Assembly: GCA_022561355.1 (NCBI GenBank)
Contig: JADFRJ010000009.1
Coordinates: forward strand, 1-20,303
Origin: Chloroflexota bacterium
GTDB taxonomy: Bacteria; Chloroflexota; Dehalococcoidia; DSTF01; RBG-16-68-14
Length of the DNA: 20,303 nucleotides
Reading direction: 5' to 3'
Below the pieces are notes generated by a model. The model saw nothing but the letters and a program-made list of their open reading frames with translations, searched no databases and was not told where the DNA came from. How positions within the stretch are numbered: the stretch's first letter is position 1; each line of letters opens with the position of its first letter. Position numbers and translations under genes: made by a program. Shown one piece after another: positions 1 through 7,009 of the stretch.

Positions 1-1
1 T

Positions 2-16
2 CATTTCGCTTCCTCC
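2..16 (-). promoter_or_regulatory. Ribosome binding site and ATG of a gene running off the left edge
   Basis: Read on the minus strand, GGAGGA (positions 16 to 11) is followed by six bases and an ATG (positions 4 to 2). This is a near-ideal Shine-Dalgarno spacing. The start codon is all that is visible of the gene, so no product can be named. Positions 17-130 hold no other gene I can support and would be its leader and promoter region. A TTGACG is present on the minus strand at 79-74, but no convincing -10 box sits at the right distance. Confidence 0.45.
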
Positions 17-130
17 GGTGTTACGTTCGCGTCTTGCGGGGCGACCATAAGCATGACGTTTGGGGGGACTACGCGTCAAGGAGGGCGGAGGCCTGGGGAG
101 GGAGCGTGTTCGTGGCCAGTGAGCTACTTC

Positions 131-925
131 CTAAAAAGGCAGCTTGGGCAGCAGGCCGGCCACGTGCTGGAGGATGAGCGCGGCATCCAACGAGTCTATA
201 GAGCCATCACGGTTGACGTCGGCGCTATCCGAACACGGCTTGGAGGTGATGAGGCCGGCAGAATACTGCAGGACGACCAGGGCGTCGATGCTGTCCACGA
301 TACCGTCGCAAAGGGAGTCGCCTGATTGGATGTCGTCGGCGTCTTCCGTGCACCAGATCGAGAGGGGCCGCCCGTAGGGCAGCGGGTTTCGGGCGCCGTC
401 GTCATAGTTGAGGCTCGCGGCGAAGTACGGCGAAGGGTCCTGAGTCTGATCGATCACACGATCATCGTAGCCAACCTGCGCGCCCAACGAGATGTGGACC
501 CACTCTCCGTCCGTCTCGGCGATGACTTGGCCGGCAGTTACGACATCGTCGACGGCCAAGTTGTGTCGAACGTGCGTCGTATAGCTCTCAACGCCGGAGT
601 CCGTGTAGACGATGTCGAAACTCCAAGAGTTCTGCGTCCTGGAGACCACACCGTCGGCCAGCGCATAGACGGGCGAACCATCACCGCCGCTGGCCCAGAC
701 ATCGAGGCCGGTATGGACGCTGCCGCTGGATTCGATGCTATCTGGCTCGCGATAGATCCAGCCCAGCGACCCGTTTACCGGGAAAGAAAACTCGGCGCCC
801 GGACACCGGAACGGCGTCGCGGATCCTGCTGAAGTCGTGCTGGGCTGGAACGTCGCGCCGATGACGAAGATCAGCGCGACGAGCGTCGCGCAGACGGCCA
901 AGAGCGGTACAAGGCGCCGAACCAT
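131..925 (-). CDS. Secreted M23-like (LytM/peptidoglycan hydrolase fold) protein with C-terminal dockerin-like domain
   Basis: 264 aa. Residues about 5-24 form a hydrophobic signal peptide or anchor after a short Arg-rich start, so the protein is exported. Residues about 45-150 resemble the M23/LytM domain: HTGLD gives H71 and D75, the first two zinc-ligand positions, followed by a conserved-looking ADGVV turn, a Gly-Gln-Val-Ile strand and H144 as the likely third ligand. The usual HxH pair reads W-V-H, so the first, catalytic His appears to be replaced. It may therefore be a non-catalytic fold or a divergent peptidase. Residues about 202-264 hold two dockerin-type calcium segments (D-G-I-V-D-S-I-D and D-V-N-R-D-G-S-I-D-S-L-D), each followed by an L-Q-x-x-A-G-L helix. 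Such tails are common in Chloroflexota secreted proteins. No Shine-Dalgarno site is seen before the ATG. Neighbours give no operon context. Confidence 0.72.
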   Translation of the reverse strand: MVRRLVPLLAVCATLVALIFVIGATFQPSTTSAGSATPFRCPGAEFSFPVNGSLGWIYREPDSIESSGSVHTGLDVWASGGDGSPVYALADGVVSRTQNSWSFDIVYTDSGVESYTTHVRHNLAVDDVVTAGQVIAETDGEWVHISLGAQVGYDDRVIDQTQDPSPYFAASLNYDDGARNPLPYGRPLSIWCTEDADDIQSGDSLCDGIVDSIDALVVLQYSAGLITSKPCSDSADVNRDGSIDSLDAALILQHVAGLLPKLPF

Positions 926-1008
926 ACTCGTAAACCAATATCATGCCTCGACCTGATAGAACAGTCTCGATTATGGGGGTGCCCGCTGGATGATGACTGC
1001 AACCTGCT

Positions 1009-1782
1009 TCACAATGCGCTAGCTAACTCGGACTTGATGACGCTCTCGAGCAGCGCCTTGATGTCGAGAAAGCGCGGCCCGCGTTCCCCCGTCTCCTCGT
1101 CCATATAGAGGCTTCGATTGACCTCGATCATGACCGCCGCGACCCTGCGGTCCTTCTGGTACCGGCTGGCGGGCGCCAAGGCGCCGGCGAACGGCCGGTC
1201 TATGGCTACTTCCAGCCCTGCCGACCTAAAGGCCGATAGCGTTGCATCTCGCAGCACACGAGGCGTATGGAACTCATCGGTGCCGATGCAGATATCGGGG
1301 CGGGTTGGGTCCTTCTCATAGGGCAGCGGCGTTCCGGGGAAGCTGTGGCAGTCGATCACAAGACATCGGCCGTGGGCGGCCAGCGCCGCGCCGGCCGCAT
1401 CCTCCAGCGCACGATGATGCGGGCGATAGTATCGGTCGAGCAAGGCCTCACGCTCGCCGGGCGATGGTGGGTCGCGCAGCGGACCGAGGTCGTGTCGCTG
1501 CGTGTAGATCACTCCCATCCCGCGTGCGGCCATCGCTTCTTCTGAGTCGTCGGGAAAGCGCTCCGGGTCGCACACGAGGCGGCTCACCGGGTAGACGACC
1601 GGGGTGGCTACGCCGGTCGGGACGAGAAAGAGGTCGTCGGTGAAGTGGTCGGTCATGCGCAGCAGCTCCAGCTCGAGTTGCGCGTCGTCGATCACGAACG
1701 ATTGGCGGACATCGTCCGGGACCTCTCTGCTGGCGTGCGGGATGTGGAGCACGATAAGAGGAGGCCTACGGTCGTTAGCCAT
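1009..1782 (-). CDS. N-formylglutamate amidohydrolase family protein
   Basis: Family PF05013, whose characterised members hydrolyse N-formyl-L-glutamate to formate and glutamate at the end of one histidine degradation route. Counting from the upstream GTG at 1791, diagnostic segments are HIPHAS (residues 16-21), SRLVCDPERF (70-79), DCHSF (147-151) and EVNRSLYMDE (223-232). The His and Glu residues in these segments are the likely zinc-binding and catalytic side chains. Length (257-260 aa) fits the family. I prefer the ATG at 1782, since GGTG lies six bases before it, while the GTG at 1791 has no Shine-Dalgarno. No other histidine-catabolism gene (hutH, hutU, hutI) is in the window, so the true substrate could be another N-formyl or N-acyl amino acid. 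It lies 74 bases downstream of the nuclease-like gene on the same strand and could be cotranscribed, though the functions look unrelated. Confidence 0.85.
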   Translation of the reverse strand: MANDRRPPLIVLHIPHASREVPDDVRQSFVIDDAQLELELLRMTDHFTDDLFLVPTGVATPVVYPVSRLVCDPERFPDDSEEAMAARGMGVIYTQRHDLGPLRDPPSPGEREALLDRYYRPHHRALEDAAGAALAAHGRCLVIDCHSFPGTPLPYEKDPTRPDICIGTDEFHTPRVLRDATLSAFRSAGLEVAIDRPFAGALAPASRYQKDRRVAAVMIEVNRSLYMDEETGERGPRFLDIKALLESVIKSELASAL

Positions 1783-1856
1783 CTTGTTCACCGAGGACGG
1801 GCGGATGAGGATCGATCTAGACGTCGTCCCAAAAGAAGCCTACGTAGTCCCCGCCA

Positions 1857-2999
1857 TCACTCGATTTCCTCTTCGACGAGCTGCGTTACCTCGACGACGT
1901 ACTGGCTGATGATATCCTTAAGCTTGGTGGCTTTGTCTGGGACGAGGACAGCGAGCGGCGCCGTCGGCCACTTCCGTTCCCAGACGTCCCGATCAAAGTC
2001 GACAGACAGCGATTCTTTTACCAGCAACCGGTAGCGTTCCGACAACACTGCGCCACCTATTTTATCCCTGTTCCAGCCTAGATTCAGGCTAATTTCCCTT
2101 GTCGTATAGACGGAGTAGAGGCTCATTCGCGTTCCATTGACGATCACCCTGTAGCTGAACGAGCCCCACTTCTTGGCGCTACCCCAATCGGCAGCCCTGC
2201 CTGACGCCTGAGCTCCGAACCGCAGCAGGTCTTTCGCGACTGCCTCTTCATCGTCCGTCGAGTCGCGGCGCAATTCGTTAAAGAAGCGTTCTTCAGTCCA
2301 CTTCTCGCCAGGAGGAGTCTTCGTTCTGATTGCTTCGGCGGTCTGGCCGACAACTCGGGCGACAAAGGCCTTTTGCTCTCCGTCTACATACTGCTTGATC
2401 TCAACGCCAAGCACTTCCGCTGGATCCATCTGCACGTTCATAAACTCAATAATTCGCCGCAGTTCTGGCGGTATCTTGTCGGCCACGAACAACATGCGGA
2501 TCTTCCCCGCCTGAAGATTGGTCCTCACCTGTTCCCAGAACTCATCTGGCTCCGTCTCGCCATCGAGGAAGTACTCTAGTTCCTCGTTGGGGTCGCTGCC
2601 CTTCTTACGACACGTCTCTCCGAACTTGGACTCGATCTCGTCGGCAGGCCAGTAGACCACAGCGTTGGCTGCGTAATCGAGCATTTGGCCCGCCACCTCA
2701 CGCCGGATACGTGTGTCCGTGCTTCGCTTCACTTCTACTAACGTTGGGACACCGTCCTGATCAAGGAACAAGTGGTCAAGCGACCAGCGGCCGCTTCCTT
2801 CCTCCTGATCGGGCACACCCGCCTCACGAGCGATAAACAGCCACCGCCTTGGTCTGGTCGGGTTGATCTGCTCGCCAGCCAATAGCTTCGAATGTTCGGC
2901 AAGAAGCTCCTGGAAGACGTCTTCGGTCTTGTATGGTTCCTCAACCATCTCAACTAGCTCGCCCCCCTTTCGGGGTACGTAGTAGATGCTACCGCCCAT
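1857..2999 (-). CDS. PD-(D/E)XK nuclease-like protein of unknown role
   Basis: 380 aa. The start is set by a strong Shine-Dalgarno (AGGAGGGGG) a few bases before the ATG at 2999; a longer frame to 3194 would run into the divergent gene and is rejected. Residues 75-109 carry the nuclease signature: D75 in SLDHLF, then E89-V-K91 in LVEVKRS, then Q105-x3-Y109 in GQMLDYA, the QxxxY motif typical of RecB/Cas4-type nucleases. The preceding residues (about 50-72) include an Arg-rich strand. The C-terminal 270 residues have no domain I recognise; residues 131-160 are strongly acidic and the last residues end in a Glu-rich tail. No membrane segments or signal peptide. It is divergent from the Cas4/DEDD fusion gene across 91 bases. 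Base composition is lower in GC than the men genes (31 of 60 G/C in 2101-2160 by hand count). Nuclease activity is inferred from motifs only. Confidence 0.65.
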   Translation of the reverse strand: MGGSIYYVPRKGGELVEMVEEPYKTEDVFQELLAEHSKLLAGEQINPTRPRRWLFIAREAGVPDQEEGSGRWSLDHLFLDQDGVPTLVEVKRSTDTRIRREVAGQMLDYAANAVVYWPADEIESKFGETCRKKGSDPNEELEYFLDGETEPDEFWEQVRTNLQAGKIRMLFVADKIPPELRRIIEFMNVQMDPAEVLGVEIKQYVDGEQKAFVARVVGQTAEAIRTKTPPGEKWTEERFFNELRRDSTDDEEAVAKDLLRFGAQASGRAADWGSAKKWGSFSYRVIVNGTRMSLYSVYTTREISLNLGWNRDKIGGAVLSERYRLLVKESLSVDFDRDVWERKWPTAPLAVLVPDKATKLKDIISQYVVEVTQLVEEEIE

Positions 3000-3035
3000 G
3001 ATTCCCCCTCCTAGCGCTTCTCGTAGCCGGATGTG

Positions 3036-3044
3036 AGTGTAGCA
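3036..3044 (-). promoter_or_regulatory. Candidate extended -10 promoter for the PD-(D/E)XK gene
   Basis: On the minus strand the sequence TGCTACACT is an extended -10 element (TGn plus TACACT, 4 of 6 matches to TATAAT). Transcription would begin near 3029, giving a leader of about 30 bases that contains the strong AGGAGG site of the gene starting at 2999. No good -35 box is seen. Confidence 0.3.
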
Positions 3045-3077
3045 TGCCGTACAAAGAAGCCTGAGTGTCCGTTGGCC

Positions 3078-3083
3078 TATAAT
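3078..3083 (+). promoter_or_regulatory. -10 box TATAAT, probably giving a leaderless mRNA
   Basis: A perfect TATAAT ends seven bases before the ATG at 3091, which places the expected transcription start at or next to the first base of the start codon. There is no Shine-Dalgarno between the two. This argues for leaderless translation of the DUF2779 gene. No clear -35 hexamer is present 16-18 bases upstream. Confidence 0.5.
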
Positions 3084-3090
3084 ACTGCCC

Positions 3091-4653
3091 ATGGCCGGTG
3101 ACGACATCCCGCTGCTATCCAAGAGCCGGTTCACGTCAGGGCTCCAGTGCCTGCGGAAGCTGCACCTATCGTGCTTCCAGCCGGAGCTTGGCACCCCGCC
3201 AGACGCGGCCCAGCAGAGCGTGTTCGACGCGGGGACGGCCGTCGGCGAGATGGCTCGCGACCTGCGGCCCGGCGGTGTGCTGATCGACGAAGCCTATTAT
3301 CTGCACGACGAGGCGGTGGAGCGAACCCGCAGGCTGCTAACCGACAAGAGCGTCCCGGCGATCTACGAGGCCGCGTTCACCGAGGACGGTGTGCGGGTTC
3401 GCGCCGACATCCTCGCACGCACGTCGGATGGCTCATGGGAGCTGATCGAAGTGAAGTCCACGATGTCTGCGAAGAAGCAGCACATCCCGGACGTCGCGGT
3501 GCAGCTAATGGTGATCGAAAAGGCCGGCCTCACGATCGATCGCGTCTCGCTCGCGCATCTTAGCCGGGACTACACCTATCCGGGCGGCGAGTACGAAGCG
3601 GATCAACTATTGACCATCGACGACATGACCGATGACGCTCGCGCCTACGTCGAGACGATCGCCGGCGAACTCGCCGTGATGCGAGATGCGCTTGCTGGAG
3701 ACGAACCTCCGGACATCGCGATCGGGCCGCACTGCCGCAAACCGTATAAGTGCGAGTTCTTTGCGCACTGCCGTGCGAGAGAGCCGTATTGGAGCATCGA
3801 GGAGCTGCCGGGGCTTTCGGCCAAGAAGCGCAACCAGCTTCGAGATGCTGGCACGCTGTCGATCCTGGAGATCCCTGATGATTCTCAGCTCAATGCGGCA
3901 CAGGAGAGGGCTCGCCAATCAGTGATCACGGGAAGACCTCAACGTGAAGGCAGCCTTGAGAGCGAACTGAACAAGATCGAGACGCCCGCTCACTTCATCG
4001 ACTTCGAAACGCTGGGCCCGGCACTTCCCGTCTATCCCGGCACGAGGCCGTACGAGGCCGTGCCGTTCCAGTGGTCCGACCATGTTCTCCACCAGAACGG
4101 CAACGTGACACACAGCGAGTTCCTCGCGGACGGCTCCGACGATCCGCGATCGGACTTCGTCGACAGCCTCGTGTCTCAGCTAGAAGGCGCGGCAACCATC
4201 GTCGTCTACAGCGGCTACGAGGAGACCTGTCTGCGAGGCTTGCAGGACGAGCTACCGGACCGAGCGGCCGCGCTGGAGAAGCTACTGAACGGCCGTTGGG
4301 TCGACTTGCTGCAGATCGTTCGTGGCCACTACTACCATCGGGACTTTCGCGGTTCGTTCTCGCTGAAGTCTGTGCTGCCGGCGCTCGCTCCCGGCGTGGC
4401 GTACGAGGACCTCGAGATTCGCGGCGGGATGGTCGCGTCGAACGCCTACCTGGAGTCGATTCGACCTGAGACGAGCGCGCGACGCCGTAAGAAACTGCGT
4501 CAGGATCTGCTGGCCTACTGCGCGAGGGATACGAAGGCCATGCTGCTCATCATCGACGCGATGCGCGGGGGGCGTGCGCGGCCTTCGGACCTAACATCGA
4601 ACCTATACCGGGCACTCCGAGCCCTGTGGCCATTCGGGGCCTCGAAGACATGA
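3091..4653 (+). CDS. DUF2779-family protein: Cas4/TM0106-like nuclease fused to a DEDDy exonuclease-like domain
   Basis: 520 aa. The N-terminal half looks like an iron-sulfur RecB/Cas4-type nuclease: SKSRFTSGLQC at the start, D106 in RADILA, E120-V-K122 in LIEVKST, and cysteines C20, C215, C221 and C227 placed like the four cluster ligands of Cas4/AddB (one N-terminal, three C-terminal). The C-terminal half (about 295-490) is the DUF2779 region and carries DnaQ/RNase H-like exonuclease motifs: DFET (D304, E306), a middle motif YSGYEE (373-378), D405, and Y476-x3-D480 in YCARD. So one chain would combine two metal-dependent nuclease folds. Activity and role are not established; family members are often near DNA-repair or defence genes. 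The start follows a TATAAT by seven bases. The next gene begins 55 bases downstream on the same strand, with no terminator seen between them. Confidence 0.8.
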   Translation: MAGDDIPLLSKSRFTSGLQCLRKLHLSCFQPELGTPPDAAQQSVFDAGTAVGEMARDLRPGGVLIDEAYYLHDEAVERTRRLLTDKSVPAIYEAAFTEDGVRVRADILARTSDGSWELIEVKSTMSAKKQHIPDVAVQLMVIEKAGLTIDRVSLAHLSRDYTYPGGEYEADQLLTIDDMTDDARAYVETIAGELAVMRDALAGDEPPDIAIGPHCRKPYKCEFFAHCRAREPYWSIEELPGLSAKKRNQLRDAGTLSILEIPDDSQLNAAQERARQSVITGRPQREGSLESELNKIETPAHFIDFETLGPALPVYPGTRPYEAVPFQWSDHVLHQNGNVTHSEFLADGSDDPRSDFVDSLVSQLEGAATIVVYSGYEETCLRGLQDELPDRAAALEKLLNGRWVDLLQIVRGHYYHRDFRGSFSLKSVLPALAPGVAYEDLEIRGGMVASNAYLESIRPETSARRRKKLRQDLLAYCARDTKAMLLIIDAMRGGRARPSDLTSNLYRALRALWPFGASKT

Positions 4654-4708
4654 CGGCCGACGCAGGCACAGATCTGGCCGGTCGGCGATTGGCAGAGAGG
4701 TGGGCATA

Positions 4709-5350
4709 GTGAAGCAAGGCCTTACGTTTATTGAGCTGTTGGAGAAGTTCAACCGCAAAGAGCGCTTCTTCCTGATTGGCTGGAGTCTGGGCAACCCTCG
4801 GTTCCGTGCATCCAAAGCGTTTCTCAAGTCCATCTCTTCCTTGATCGGGACCGAGATCCCTTCAGATGCGTTCGTTGCTATGGACTATCACCTGACCTGG
4901 CTATACGCGAGCGTGTTTCTCTCTTCTGCCAAGGCCGGTACCCGGGAACCCTACTCCAATAGGCGAGGACTCGTGACCGGAACCCAGGAGGACGTAGACC
5001 TGCTGATAGCATTCCGAAAAGGCCGGCTCAACCATGTCGTGATGATCGAGGCGAAAGGCGCGACGGGGTGGACGAACAAGCAGGCGCGTTCCAAGGCTGC
5101 CAGGCTAACCAAACTCTTCGGGCGGGACGGCAAGCGCTGGCCTTCTTTCAGGCCGCACTTCGTTCTCGCGTCGCCAAGAAGGCCGCAACTGCTGGATCTG
5201 AAGGTTTGGCCGGCCTGGATGAAGCGGCCCGATGGTAGCCCTTACTGGATCGAAATGTCCATGCCTCCCGGCCTGATAAAGACGACGAGATGTGACGAAA
5301 ACAGCACCGCCGACGCAAACGGCGCGTTCTGGACGGTGGACGAAACCTAA
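4709..5350 (+). CDS. Small putative PD-(D/E)XK-fold protein
   Basis: 213 aa from the GTG at 4709, chosen because GAGAGG lies eight bases before it; a frame-compatible GTG at 4700 overlaps that site. I do not recognise a named family. Residues 93-119 read as a possible nuclease core: acidic QEDVDLLIAF (D95, D97), a strand, then E114-A-K116 in VMIEAKGA, followed by a basic helix with a Gln (NKQARSKAARL). Residue D61-adjacent sequence (MDYHLTWLYASVFLSS, about 58-73) looks like a helix bearing the first acidic position of such folds. No signal peptide or membrane segment. It follows the Cas4/DEDD fusion on the same strand by 55 bases, so the two may form an operon. It could instead be a DNA-binding or structural relative without catalysis. 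Confidence 0.5.
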   Translation: MKQGLTFIELLEKFNRKERFFLIGWSLGNPRFRASKAFLKSISSLIGTEIPSDAFVAMDYHLTWLYASVFLSSAKAGTREPYSNRRGLVTGTQEDVDLLIAFRKGRLNHVVMIEAKGATGWTNKQARSKAARLTKLFGRDGKRWPSFRPHFVLASPRRPQLLDLKVWPAWMKRPDGSPYWIEMSMPPGLIKTTRCDENSTADANGAFWTVDET

Positions 5351-5439
5351 GCAAGCTCTCCACGCATAGGTTTGCCGGGGCAGGCTATCGTCCGCTCCTT
5401 CGTTGACCGCTTCTAGTAGATAGCCTTTACTGGAGGGCG

Positions 5440-6303
5440 ATGACAGTTCACGAAGGCGCCATCGACAGCCACGGCGTCAGCATCCACTACCTAGATTGGG
5501 GCGCTCCGGCAGATAGGCCGGAGGCCGGCGCCCCGCCGCTCATTCTGATCCACGCCACCGGCTTCCTGGCGGCTCTTTGGCGTCCCATCGCTGAGCAGCT
5601 ATCGAATGCGTACCGGGTGGTCGCGATGGACCAGCGCGGCCACGGCGACAGCGACAAGCCCGCCGGCGGCTACACGTTCGAGCTGCTCGCGGACGACACC
5701 CAGCGCTTGATCGATGAGTTGGGCCTCGAGCGCCCGCTCGTCGTGGGGCACTCGTCAGGCGGCACGACGGTCGTGGTGCACGCGGATAAGTACCCCGGCG
5801 TGATCCAGCGCAGCGTGCTGATTGAGCCGATCCTCCCGCGGCCTGAGTGGTATGAAGTGCCGAACATGAACCCGAATCTGCTGGCGGAGGGAGCGCGAAA
5901 ACGCCGCGCGGTCCGGCCGAGTCGGGACGAGATGTTCGAGGCCTACCGGACACGGCCGATGTTTGAACGCTGGCGCGAAGACGTGCTGCACACATACGTT
6001 GACGAAGGCACGGCGGACCGCGATGACGGACAGGTGGAGCTGAAGTGCCCGCCGGAAGTGGAAGCGCAGTTTTTCGAGGCCGTAACGAAAATCGATGCGT
6101 GGCCGCACTTAGCGGAGTTTACGATGCCGACGTTAGTGCTCTGGGGCGCGGAGAGCCATCTGATCACGCGCGGCCTTGCGGACCAGGTGGACGAAGCGCT
6201 TCCCAACGCGGAGACCGTCCTGGTGGACGGCACCACGCACTTCCTGCCCCAGGAGCGGCCGGATGAGGTCGCTCGCTTGATAGAGCAGTTTCTCTCAGAC
6301 TAA
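5440..6303 (+). CDS. Alpha/beta hydrolase
   Basis: 287 aa, full-length for the fold. The oxyanion-hole segment is HATGF (residues 38-42), the nucleophile elbow is GHSSG with S105, and the base is H267 in TTHFLP. The acid is either E238 in LWGAESH, where many relatives have Asp, or E129 in LIEP. DQRGHGDSDKP (64-74) is a classic family segment. A GGAGGG lies close before the ATG. Substrate cannot be read from the sequence. It ends ten bases before menG on the same strand, so the two are probably cotranscribed. A role in menaquinone metabolism is therefore possible, but an unrelated esterase, lactonase or epoxide hydrolase is equally open. Confidence 0.8.
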   Translation: MTVHEGAIDSHGVSIHYLDWGAPADRPEAGAPPLILIHATGFLAALWRPIAEQLSNAYRVVAMDQRGHGDSDKPAGGYTFELLADDTQRLIDELGLERPLVVGHSSGGTTVVVHADKYPGVIQRSVLIEPILPRPEWYEVPNMNPNLLAEGARKRRAVRPSRDEMFEAYRTRPMFERWREDVLHTYVDEGTADRDDGQVELKCPPEVEAQFFEAVTKIDAWPHLAEFTMPTLVLWGAESHLITRGLADQVDEALPNAETVLVDGTTHFLPQERPDEVARLIEQFLSD

Positions 6304-6313
6304 GTCCACTCGC

Positions 6314-7009
6314 ATGAAGGAACCTACGGGCATCAGCCGGATGTTCGGCCGCATCGCCCGACGATACGACCGGCTGAATCGCATCATGAGCCTCGGCATG
6401 GACGGCCGTTGGCGTCAGCAGGCGGCGGCAGCCGCGGAGCCGGACGCCGCGTTGGCGCTCGACATCGGTACCGGCACCGGAGACCTCGCGCTGGAGCTGG
6501 CCAAACGCGGAGCGCGCCAGATCGTTGGCGCGGACTTCTCGCGTGAGATGCTGATGGCCGGCCGCGACAAGCTGGCTGCCAGAGGCGCGACGGACGCCCG
6601 GTGGACGCTGGCGGACGCGCTGCACCTGCCGTTCCCGGAAGGCACGTTCGGTTGCGTGACGAACGCCTTCGTGCTTCGCAACTTGGCCGATCTAAAGGCA
6701 GGCCTGACTGAGATGGCGCGCGTGCTTCAGCCGGGCGGACGTCTGGTCTGCCTGGACATGACACAGCCGCCGCCGGGGATCTTAGGCGCCCTCTACAAGC
6801 TGTACTTCTACCGGCTGTTGCCGCCGATCGCCGGCGTTCTGAGCGGAGATCGTGCCGCCTACCGCTACCTGCCCAACTCCCTCGTGGGATTTCCAGACGC
6901 GGCCGCCCTTGCGGACCTCCTCGCCGGGATTGGCCTCATCGAAGTGCAGGTGCGCAAGCTCGCCGGTGGCACCGTGGCGATCCACACGGCGGTCAAGCCT
7001 CCCGCGTAG
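6314..7009 (+). CDS. menG: Demethylmenaquinone C-methyltransferase
   Basis: 231 aa, class I SAM-dependent methyltransferase of the UbiE/MenG family, which methylates demethylmenaquinone in the last step to menaquinone. Family-specific signatures are FGRIARRYDRLN with MSLGMDGRWR (residues 11-34), the SAM-binding DIGTGTGDLA (50-59), GADFSREML (72-80), LPFPEGTFGCVTNAFVLRN and the YRYLPNSLVGFP segment near the C-terminus. It is preceded by the alpha/beta hydrolase at ten bases and has no clear Shine-Dalgarno. It lies on the strand opposite to the other men genes and its last 17 bases overlap the end of menE. UbiE in ubiquinone makers is an alternative name, but the surrounding men genes make the menaquinone role near certain. 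Confidence 0.93.
   Translation: MKEPTGISRMFGRIARRYDRLNRIMSLGMDGRWRQQAAAAAEPDAALALDIGTGTGDLALELAKRGARQIVGADFSREMLMAGRDKLAARGATDARWTLADALHLPFPEGTFGCVTNAFVLRNLADLKAGLTEMARVLQPGGRLVCLDMTQPPPGILGALYKLYFYRLLPPIAGVLSGDRAAYRYLPNSLVGFPDAAALADLLAGIGLIEVQVRKLAGGTVAIHTAVKPPA

Noticed and set aside
1..78. Short minus-strand frame ending at the TGA at 1-3
   Set aside because: The frame is closed by a stop at 76-78 and gives only about 17 codons; GGAGGA plus ATG in another frame explains the bases better.
326..832. Plus-strand open frame opposite the M23-like gene
   Set aside because: No recognisable motif, Arg/Asp/Val-rich shadow translation; the minus-strand frame has a signal peptide, M23 and dockerin signatures.
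3000..3194. N-terminal extension of the PD-(D/E)XK gene to 3194
   Set aside because: It would overlap the divergent DUF2779 gene and its TATAAT, while the ATG at 2999 has a strong Shine-Dalgarno.
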